Source of the DNA: Acinetobacter pseudolwoffii
GTDB taxonomy: Bacteria; Pseudomonadota; Gammaproteobacteria; Pseudomonadales; Moraxellaceae
Direction: 5' to 3'
Assembly (NCBI RefSeq): GCF_002803605.1
Contig: NZ_PHRG01000005.1
Coordinates: forward strand, 124,001 to 188,000
Length of the DNA stretch: 64,000 nt
Part shown: positions 45,401-51,642 of the stretch, piece by piece
Numbering within the stretch: position 1 is the first letter of the stretch
Layout of the letters: each line of letters starts with the position of its first letter
Made by a program: the position numbers and the translations under genes
The notes under the pieces: model-generated
The model's input: only the letters and a program-made list of their open reading frames with translations
What the model was told of the DNA's origin: nothing
Database searches by the model: none

Positions 45401-47010
45401 TGGATGATTTCAGTGCATTCCTGCCTGAAGGGCTGGCATTGACCGGTAAAGTGAACGGTTATGCCAAGGCAGCCTGGGCGCAAGGTGCTAAACCAAAAAT
45501 CGATGCGCGTCTGGTCACCCGAAGTGGTGTGGTCGGCTTATCTTCGGAAGACCCGGATTATTTAGGTTCTACCCTAAAATATGATGAAGTGGGTCTGGTG
45601 GCAAAAAGTGTCGCAGAAGGCTTACAAGTTCGACTGGATGTAAAAACTCCGGATATCGGGACAGGGTATGCCAATGTCATTATTGATCCATATCGGGACA
45701 GTAAACCGATGCGTGGCGAAATTGCCTTTAATCAGGTGCAGCTTAAAGTCTTTAAACCCTTTATTCAGGACATCCGTAATCTGGATGGCACCTTGTCCTA
45801 TGCCGGAAAAGTGAGTGGAACCTTAACTGATCCTTTGCTGGAAGGTGAGGTTCGAGTCAAAGATGCTTCGATCAGCATGATCTCCTTGCCGGTGAATCTG
45901 ACCAATGTGCAGTTGTATTCATCGATACGTCAGAATTCTGCCAGTATTAATGGTGCATTTAACAGTGGTCGTGGCGTGGGTAAATTGACCGGTTCAGTCG
46001 ACTGGAAAGGTGATCCGCGAGTACAGTTAAAACTGCAAGGTGAAAATCTGCTGATTCGTCAGGCACCTTTAATTACTGCCGTGGTTACGCCCGATTTAAC
46101 CTTGGACATGTATCCATTCAATAAAAAGCTGAGTCTAAGTGGTACGGTTGATGTGCCACGTGCACTAATTTCTATGCCTGAAGCCTCAGAACCTGTGGTC
46201 GGACTTTCTTCAGATGTACGTGTGGTGCGTGAAGGTGATGACCAGCTGGCTATTCTCAAATCGGCCCGTCCTTGGGATATTCGGGCTGATGTGGCGGTTT
46301 CTCTGGGTAATCAAGTGATATTTCAGGGCTTTGATAGCCGTATTCCGCTATTGGGCCGGGTCAATCTGTCACAGCGGGGTCTGGAAACTGCGATGCGTGC
46401 CAATGGTGCGATCGGGGTATCACAGCGGGTGAAAATCGAAGCTTATGGTCAGAGTCTGGATCTGAACCGTGCCATTGCCCGTTTTAATGGTGAGTTGACC
46501 AATCCGACGCTGGATGTTGATGCCAATAAGTCGGTTCAGGGAAGTACGGTCGGGGTACGGGTGACGGGCACTGCTTCAAGTTCAAATATTCAGATTTATA
46601 ATGATGCTGGCTTGTCAGAGCAGGAAGCTTTAAATGCCTTGATTACTGGTCGTATCAACGAAGGTGCATCCGGTTTAAGTCAGGCTGAAGGATTCAGATC
46701 TGATGTGAATAATACCATTGCCGCAGCAGGTATCAGTCTGGGCCTGGGTGGAACCCGCGCGCTCACCAACCAGATTGGACGGACGTTTGGCTTGAGTGGT
46801 TTGGCACTAGATGCACAAGGAACAGGGGATGATACCCAGGTGTCGGTGACCGGCTATATTACCCCTGATTTATATCTTCGTTATGGTGTTGGGGTGTTTA
46901 CCCCGGTGAACAAGCTGACTTTACGTTATCAGGTGAATCAGCGTCTTTACTTGGAAGCGAGTCAGTCCTTAGAACGTGCAATTGACTTGTTCTATAACTG
47001 GCGTTTCTAA
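42487..47010 (+). CDS. tamB: TamB-like translocation/lipid-transport protein
   Basis: A 1507-residue AsmA-like, TamB family protein. One N-terminal transmembrane segment (ILLSVLFSLIFLLSVLALLF, residues about 23-42) anchors it in the inner membrane, and the rest is predicted periplasmic beta-strand repeat that forms a long hydrophobic groove. The DUF490 C-terminal domain begins around residue 1150 (SGTLTDPLLEGEVRVKDASI) and includes GTASSSNIQIYNDAGLSEQE and ALNALITGRINEGASGLSQA. It ends with the strand LYLEASQSLERAIDLFYNWR-F. It is coupled to tamA by short spacing. TamB-type proteins carry phospholipid between membranes. Confidence 0.94.
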   Translation: MVENQPQPEQQPQDSVVPKKRRILRSILLSVLFSLIFLLSVLALLFSTNQGSKFLLDQVLQRQQIIHYEYEGGNLWRGIILKNVLVSLKPVDVKIDRADVKLGWRAIIKKEIHLNEADVRNLQIINKTPSSSEPFKFNAIRLPFVLRVDHLLLDHLVIKTQTTAVDFYNIELNDALWSGTELNFEDSRMDMGYLSVREATGKMQFEGKYPLDARAIVNLPSLRDSLNIHDIQVRARGTLDTIQAGVATNTPDLLTGWAIVHPMRPQVPMRGELKFKDYNWPILTEQKLFTKDGIAEFNGDIDRLDLNVRTDLIGENIPQGQYNAVMYTDLVNQLNITDLNGQLMKGAVSLAGTVGWNEQVSWDLNGRLNGIDPKHERIPQVVQDFLPPSLDGNIASKGNLENGLHLTALVDFDRYETWNIKLDQNPVKDNKAQPILLDVAWQNIDRAVPYVGWLSSQSGDVKLALVEGQQNIHVATKVEQHEQGLLPAGMYQAKLDLKNNILNVPSFNYSANAQAGSLSGHARIELPQEKRQLKWTALLNAKDLNTRSLAAASPIDRLNGQIKANGYAQPNQQIIKLSNVDLTGRLAEQNETVRLTGNSTIALLFHNEKAGGGFRGYAVNYDGALNASQLQASQGILKLRVSGTPEVLRVNELRHDGIAGKINANGLVNLANGIGWDINASLIRFKPQYFNANLKGELSGNVKTQGVWSDALKRIQIQRLNLAGMLNNKPVRGTGNLSVIINSNQRGFVPEQFEANNLFLSYASNQIQATGNAQNLQLKVNAPALYELYPGLRGRAQGYINMQAQPRLQASANLSIDNFAFKNLMSVQKIRVRGQLPTSQSTPTLLTATMDRLRSGSREIVRGEISLAGTRAAHILKVQAENKLSKFFVQLAGGFNAQNNWLGQIQKGDFDSLRAHLVQRQNAAVIYNAAQSDLFVGAHCWMSQQSQLCFDQPIRVNKTRGSVSFVTQNLDLDDFSAFLPEGLALTGKVNGYAKAAWAQGAKPKIDARLVTRSGVVGLSSEDPDYLGSTLKYDEVGLVAKSVAEGLQVRLDVKTPDIGTGYANVIIDPYRDSKPMRGEIAFNQVQLKVFKPFIQDIRNLDGTLSYAGKVSGTLTDPLLEGEVRVKDASISMISLPVNLTNVQLYSSIRQNSASINGAFNSGRGVGKLTGSVDWKGDPRVQLKLQGENLLIRQAPLITAVVTPDLTLDMYPFNKKLSLSGTVDVPRALISMPEASEPVVGLSSDVRVVREGDDQLAILKSARPWDIRADVAVSLGNQVIFQGFDSRIPLLGRVNLSQRGLETAMRANGAIGVSQRVKIEAYGQSLDLNRAIARFNGELTNPTLDVDANKSVQGSTVGVRVTGTASSSNIQIYNDAGLSEQEALNALITGRINEGASGLSQAEGFRSDVNNTIAAAGISLGLGGTRALTNQIGRTFGLSGLALDAQGTGDDTQVSVTGYITPDLYLRYGVGVFTPVNKLTLRYQVNQRLYLEASQSLERAIDLFYNWRF

Positions 47011-47345
47011 TCATAAGGACAGATAAATATTTTTAAATGATTGCTAGATTTCATTAGATATCTTTAATTGATCAAAAAATGTTCAATTTATTCATATTTA
47101 AATAGATGCTGAAAATACCCTCATCCTTCTGGGATGAGAAGCACTGCTTCGCAAGAGGATGAGGGTATTTTATTTATAATGATTAAAAAATGACTTATCA
47201 AAGAACGCTAGTATCTATTGATATGTATCTGGCTTGAAAACCGCAATATAGACCCGGTTACACAAATGATCATGCTTGACCCTTGAATGAAACGATCAAA
47301 TGTTTGAGCATGATATTTTCTGGGTTATAGAAGTGATGGATCGCC
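47011..47345. other. Intergenic region downstream of tamB
   Basis: About 335 AT-rich bases. A 60-base inverted-repeat element (listed separately) occupies 47112-47171. The remainder should hold the promoter of the acidic 66-residue gene. No ORF was supported. Confidence 0.45.
47112..47171. repeat. Inverted repeat with 16-bp perfect stem and nested hairpin
   Basis: A perfect 16-bp stem AAAATACCCTCATCCT / AGGATGAGGGTATTTT encloses 28 bases with an inner small hairpin (GAAGC ACT GCTTC). T-rich flanks let it act as a bidirectional terminator after tamB. The size and nested structure also fit a REP-like or small MITE-like element. Confidence 0.6.
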
Positions 47346-47546
47346 ATGATAGATGAAGAAAAGCCGTTAAACTTCGATGATGACAATGAGCCTCAAGATT
47401 TCGAAGATGAAGAGTTTATCGATGATAAGAAAGAGGATGAGCTGTACAACACGATTACCAAAGATGGTTCAAGTGTTGATCCTGCAGATGATGGCACGCG
47501 GCATATTCGCCCTGAAGATGGTAATCCCATAGAAGTTGAAGAGTAA
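47346..47546 (+). CDS. Highly acidic small protein, 66 aa
   Basis: A 66-residue protein with about 40% Asp plus Glu (MIDEEKPLNFDDDNEPQDFE). No cysteines, membrane segments or fold motif are visible, and it is probably disordered. Similar short acidic proteins in Acinetobacter are sometimes labelled serine kinase/phosphatase, a label that this sequence does not support. The SD is weak (GATGGA). It is monocistronic, followed by a terminator. Function unknown. Confidence 0.75.
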   Translation: MIDEEKPLNFDDDNEPQDFEDEEFIDDKKEDELYNTITKDGSSVDPADDGTRHIRPEDGNPIEVEE

Positions 47547-47551
47547 AGAAA

Positions 47552-47578
47552 AAAGTCCAATTCAATATTGGGCTTTTT
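47552..47578 (+). terminator. Terminator after the acidic small protein gene
   Basis: A stem AGTCCAA / TTGGGCT (one G-U type pair) with a T run; it lies five bases after the stop. Confidence 0.75.
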
Positions 47579-47823
47579 ATGTTCGTGATTTTCTTTGTCA
47601 TGAAGTACAGTGCTTTGGGTATACACCTGTAGAAGCAATGAATATCAGAATTTAAGCGCAATGGGCTGCAAAAAAGTTGTGAAATATGGCTGAAATTATG
47701 TTTCTGTTACATCCTTAAGAAAAATGAATGAAGCAATAAATCAGCGCTAAAATATAAAAAATCAATCAAATCAGATCATAATAAATTGAAAATCAATAAA
47801 GCCTTAATAAAATTAGGTGTATA

Positions 47824-48063
47824 TTGAAAGTACAATTTCACTCATCAGAGTATGTTCGCATGGCGACTAAATTTATAATCCGTTTTGCAATGATTCTATT
47901 CGCTGTACTTATTTTGACTGCGCTTTCGATTCAATTTTTCTTTGATCCAGAAGTGACTGTGGTTTTATGGATCTTCGCTGTACCCTTTATTCTGGGGGTG
48001 CCAATTTTAGCCTCTGTCGTATTGGCAAGTAATGAGGAACTGGATATTCATAGCGTAAATTAA
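47824..48063 (+). CDS. Small two-helix membrane protein
   Basis: A 79-residue protein with two hydrophobic spans (FAMILFAVLILTALSIQFFF and LWIFAVPFILGVPILASVVL) and an acidic tail (NEELDIHSVN). The TTG at 47824 has AGGTG five bases upstream; an ATG at 47860 (MATKFIIRF) would give 67 residues. Both starts keep the helices. A terminator follows. No known family recognised. Confidence 0.65.
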   Translation: MKVQFHSSEYVRMATKFIIRFAMILFAVLILTALSIQFFFDPEVTVVLWIFAVPFILGVPILASVVLASNEELDIHSVN

Positions 48064-48067
48064 ATTG

Positions 48068-48097
48068 AAAAAAGCCCTCATTTTTTGAGGGTTTTTT
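48068..48097 (+). terminator. Bidirectional terminator between the small membrane protein and xseB
   Basis: A stem around CCCTCA / TGAGGG flanked by A and T runs on either side; it can end transcription from both sides. Confidence 0.85.
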
Positions 48098-48151
48098 ATG
48101 ATATAAAGATGCTTAAATAGCCTAAGCTACTCAACTAGAGTCATTCAATCA

Positions 48152-48346
48152 CTAATCTTTAAATGTGTCATTTAGCGCACTTTGCACCGCTTCAACACGT
48201 GCCTTGCAGGCTTTATAGGCGCTCATGGATTCTTCCACGATTTTCATCAGATTATCAATGTCCGGTTCTTGCTGAGATTCGAGCAATTCCGCATTCTTTT
48301 TCAAGATGTCATAGCCTTGCTGGAAGCTTAAAGTATCATGAGTCAT
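48152..48346 (-). CDS. xseB: Exodeoxyribonuclease VII small subunit
   Basis: A 64-residue helical protein with LSFQQGYDILKKNAELLESQ and a Glu/Lys-rich core, which fits XseB; E. coli has 80 residues. Small subunits wrap round the large subunit to make active exonuclease VII, which degrades single-stranded DNA to oligonucleotides. The ATG at 48346 lies inside the 3' end of xseA (11-base overlap), so translation is coupled; an upstream start would lie within xseA. Since xseA appears frameshifted, XseB may have no partner in this strain. Confidence 0.85.
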   Translation of the reverse strand: MTHDTLSFQQGYDILKKNAELLESQQEPDIDNLMKIVEESMSAYKACKARVEAVQSALNDTFKD

Positions 48347-49599
48347 GGGGAAGTACCTGTATAAGTTGTGCTGAAAAAATGCCATCCTGCAGTTCTACCT
48401 GAACCGGATCGCTGGGCTGAATCTGGTTGATAGAACCCACCACATGTTCTTGCTGACGTACGATGGCATAACCTTTCGATAAAACATGTCGTGGGTTTTG
48501 CAATAGCGTTTCCCGCATCAGGGCATCTAGCTGCTGATTGATTAGTTGGGTATGTTGCTGAGCCAGACTGGAGGTATTGGCCTTGATCTGTTGCAGACGT
48601 TGCAGGGCATCCATAATTTGGCTGTTGGCCAGACTTTGAATGAGTTTTAAGAATTGATCATTCTGATTTTGGTAGGCCTGAATTTGCTGTTGAGATAAAC
48701 GCTGAATCCGCTGTAAATAATTCAAGACATCTTGTGTGAGTTCGACTATATGATTGCGAATTCCGGCGATGACTTTACTCGGAGTATCAAAGGAGCGATG
48801 CGCAATCTCATCCAGAATGGTGTGGTCTTTTTCATGTCCGATGCCCACCCAAATCGGAACCGAGCGTTTACAGAGCAGGGCAGCCAGATCATAATCATTT
48901 AAATAAGCCAGATCATTGACTGCTCCGCCACCCCGAATAATGACGATTAAATCTGGCGCAGTGTCATAGGTTTTCGCCCATTGTTTCAGAGCTTGTGCCA
49001 GACTCTGCATAATGCTTTGCGGGGCAGAATTTCCCTGAAAAGTCGCAGTGTGATAGATAAACTCGCAAACTTGCGCACGATGTAGTGCATCGGCATCTTT
49101 TCTGAAATCTCCGAGACCTGCTGCGTTTTCGGGAGCAATCACTAAAATTCGGTTCAAATCAAAAGGGCTGGGCAGGTTTCTATTACGCTGAATCAGCGCT
49201 TAGCCTGTCAATAATCTGCTGATAACGCCGGGCAATATCACCCAAGGTATAACCCGAGTCAATCTCGACGATATTTAAAGAAAAACCATATTGTGGATCA
49301 AAATTGGCTTGGACTTTAATCAGAACTTTGAGATCACGACTTAATTCAATCCCGCTTTCACGTTCAAATTGAGTGACAATTTTCTGGGCGCTAAATTTCC
49401 AGATGGTGGCTCGGCAACTGGCAATGACCTGATCGCTATCAGCCTCTTTTTCTGCCAGTTCCAGATAATAATGACCTGCTTTGGTACTAAGGTTGCGAAT
49501 CTCAGCTTTGACCCATACCGGCGTATCGAAAGTGAGTTTGACCGCTTCCTGAACTGTCGCAAGATATTCCTTGAGGGAGAGTTGGAGATCGTCTGTCAT
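48336..49599 (-). pseudogene. xseA: Exodeoxyribonuclease VII large subunit, frameshifted
   Basis: The reading frame is split. The N-terminal part (from MTDDLQLSLKEYLATVQEAV to IIDRLSADSA and a stop at about 49183) holds the OB-fold domain with VWVKAEIRNLSTKAGHYYLE. The rest lies in another frame and reads LIQRNRNLPSPFDLNRILVI followed by APENAAG, DLIVIIRGGGAVNDLAYLND and WVGIGHEKDHTILDEIAHRS, as in intact XseA. A single base change of length near 49183-49195 would restore about 420 residues. It could be a real mutation or a sequencing error. The TTG in the second frame (49157) gives a 273-residue piece unlikely to work alone. Confidence 0.8.
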
Positions 49600-49949
49600 G
49601 CCAGTATAAAGTTTAAAATTCAATCAAATAGTAAATCAATCTGCTCAAGATCACAAATCTAAAAATGCAGTCACTTAAACTTTATGTAATGACATTGTGT
49701 TGATGATGGAATGAAGAATCACTTCATTGAGAACGTTAAATTCGTATTCGTTTCAATTTAAACAGATTCCCTGCATCTCTATCTTCATCAATCAAATAGT
49801 TGGCAAGATAGCAATACTGAATTTAGCAATACTTTTATTATTAAACCTTATTGAAGGTATTTGATTAACAATGTACACAGACTTGTGCCTGGCAAGGACA
49901 AGGAAATATGCTAAATTGGTGAAGAATTATTGAAGAAGAATAGGCTCTC
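49600..49949. other. Divergent intergenic region between xseA and the I78 lipoprotein
   Basis: About 350 bases, AT-rich. A possible promoter for the lipoprotein gene has -35-like TTGTGC (49883-49888) and -10-like TATGCT (49907-49912) with an 18-base spacer. Nothing else was seen. Confidence 0.4.
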
Positions 49950-50384
49950 ATGAAAAAAACAATGCTGTTCGGTTTGCTGGCTGTCGCTCTAAGTGCATGT
50001 ACCACCACGCCGCAATCTGAGACGGAAGCTCCTAAAATAGGTTCAGCGAATCCTGCAAGCGCTTATTGTGTCAATCAGGGTGGCAAGCTTGAGATTCGTA
50101 CTGAAAGCAATGGTCAGGTCGGATATTGCCATTTAAAAAATGGTCAGGTGGTCGAGGAGTGGGAATTACTGCACATGAATCAACCTAAATGTATTGCTGA
50201 TCAGGCGGCAGCATTGGTGGGTCAGTCCAATTTGACTGAAGCGCAAATCAAGCAGAAAACCAAGGCACAAATTGTACGTATGGTCGAGCCGGGTCAAGCG
50301 GTGACGATGGATTATCGCGAAGAACGGGTGACTGTAACCGTAGATCCTGCAAGCAAAAAGATTATCCAGGCTTCATGCGGTTAA
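49950..50384 (+). CDS. Lipoprotein with DUF333 and I78 inhibitor-like domains
   Basis: A 144-residue lipoprotein whose signal peptide ends at LSAC with Cys17. Residues about 36-75 are DUF333-like (ASAYCVNQGGKLEIRTESNG, then YCHLKNG). Residues about 80-144 match the I78 peptidase-inhibitor family (CIADQAAALVGQSNLTEAQI, RMVEPGQAVTMDYREERVTV, and a final CG). I78 proteins inhibit serine peptidases or are of unknown role. A terminator follows. Periplasmic/outer-membrane location is inferred from the lipobox. Confidence 0.85.
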   Translation: MKKTMLFGLLAVALSACTTTPQSETEAPKIGSANPASAYCVNQGGKLEIRTESNGQVGYCHLKNGQVVEEWELLHMNQPKCIADQAAALVGQSNLTEAQIKQKTKAQIVRMVEPGQAVTMDYREERVTVTVDPASKKIIQASCG

Positions 50385-50399
50385 TCACACAAAATGAAA

Positions 50400-50421
50400 A
50401 AGCCCATGAGTGGGCTTTTTT
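50400..50421 (+). terminator. Terminator after the I78 lipoprotein gene
   Basis: A stem AGCCCA / TGGGCT with a TGAG tetraloop is followed by six T. Confidence 0.88.
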
Positions 50422-50497
50422 TAATTCCATACAACTGGCATTTTGAAATGACAAATCTTCCCCGATCTTTTATATTGCCCCTCGGAAGGAGAAATTC

Positions 50498-50857
50498 ATG
50501 AAAAAGTTATTGGCTTTATCGTTTATGCTGGCGCTGGCCGGTTGTGCCGAGAAGAAACCCTTAACCCCTGAAGAGCAGTGGCAAGGTTATTGTCGAAGTG
50601 TCGGTAATGCGGCGCGTACCATTATGCTGGATCGTCAGAACGCGATTGAGAAAGAAAAAGCAATCGAGCATGCCAACAAGATCGATGATGAAACCACCAA
50701 AGGTTTTATTCTGAACATTATTGATGAAGTCTACGCACTTCCAGCCGAAGAGATTAAGGCAGATGTAAAAGCAGCCCGTGAAAAAGTCCGCGCTGAGTTT
50801 ACTGAAAAATGTATTGCCACGCCGCATGATGAATTACCAGATTACAAACCGTTCTAG
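50498..50857 (+). CDS. Small lipoprotein, 119 aa
   Basis: A 119-residue lipoprotein with signal peptide MKKLLALSFMLALAGC and Cys16 in LAGC. The mature part is helical and charged (KEKAIEHANKIDDETTKGFI, EIKADVKAAREKVRAEFTEK), with two cysteines (in GYCRSV and EKCIAT) that could form a disulfide. SD GGAAGGAG lies before the ATG. I do not recognise a family. Its last codons form one arm of the terminator. Confidence 0.82.
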   Translation: MKKLLALSFMLALAGCAEKKPLTPEEQWQGYCRSVGNAARTIMLDRQNAIEKEKAIEHANKIDDETTKGFILNIIDEVYALPAEEIKADVKAAREKVRAEFTEKCIATPHDELPDYKPF

Positions 50858-50872
50858 GGAACGGTTTTTTTT
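50846..50872 (+). terminator. Terminator built on the 3' end of the small lipoprotein gene
   Basis: A nine-bp stem AAACCGTTC / GAACGGTTT; the TAG stop (50855-50857) starts the TAGG loop, so the left arm is coding sequence. A T run follows. Confidence 0.88.
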
Positions 50873-51075
50873 AATGGCTGAATCGGGCATAATGCAGCAT
50901 CTCTTTTAAAAAAAACTATCAACCCGAATAAAAGACAAAAAAACATCTAATGAATAATAGAAATAGCCTAAGCGAAATGTACACTTTGTGACAATTTCTA
51001 AATCTAAAATATAGAAATACTTATCTTTATATTGAATAATGAATTTAACTCCAATTACCCGAGGAGTAACACAAT

Positions 51076-51345
51076 ATGCAAGTCGTCAGATATTTACATC
51101 ATTCTGATCTGCTCTTAGAAGATGAACATGGTGTAGTCATTATTGCTGGTAGTCGCTATGTCCTGAGCGTAGGCGACAAAGTATTTTTAAAGAAGGTGCT
51201 AGAACAAGAAAAAAAGCTGTATCAGGTGGATATTTCCTTTGCCAGCAATAATCACAGCACGATGTGTGAAGATGAATGTGTGGTGAAATTCAAAGGCTGC
51301 CGGGATTCATATCAGCAATATTTAAACTCGACCACTGTACACTAA
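51076..51345 (+). CDS. Hypothetical protein, 89 aa
   Basis: An 89-residue soluble protein. The N-terminal half looks beta-rich (VVRYLHHSDLLLEDEHGVVI, IAGSRYVLSVGDKVFLKKVL) and the C-terminal half has two close cysteines (STMCEDECVVKFKGC), three Cys in all, which may bind metal or form a disulfide. The SD is strong (CGAGGAG). No family was recognised. It is monocistronic, followed by a terminator, and lies upstream of acnB. Confidence 0.72.
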   Translation: MQVVRYLHHSDLLLEDEHGVVIIAGSRYVLSVGDKVFLKKVLEQEKKLYQVDISFASNNHSTMCEDECVVKFKGCRDSYQQYLNSTTVH

Positions 51346-51372
51346 GGTGGAGTATCTTTTTAACTTCAAATC

Positions 51373-51398
51373 AGGCAACATCATGGTTGCCTTTTTTA
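51373..51398 (+). terminator. Terminator after the 89-residue hypothetical gene
   Basis: A stem AGGCAAC / GTTGCCT with loop ATCATG and a T run. Confidence 0.85.
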
Positions 51399-51642
51399 TG
51401 CATTAAATTCAGTTAAAAGGGCCTGCTCATAGGCTTGTTTCTTGAGATCTGATCTAAAAGTGATTATTGAATAATCATTAAGAGCATCATTTAGTTATAA
51501 AATAACGAGCATCACAAAGAAACACTTGAGTTGCATTAACTTTTAACTGGAAATTTAGTAAAATTTCGGAGTCCATATTATTTGTGAAGCTTGGAATAAG
51601 CAGGAATTCATAAGTAATTTTTTAAAAAAGAGGAATAACACT

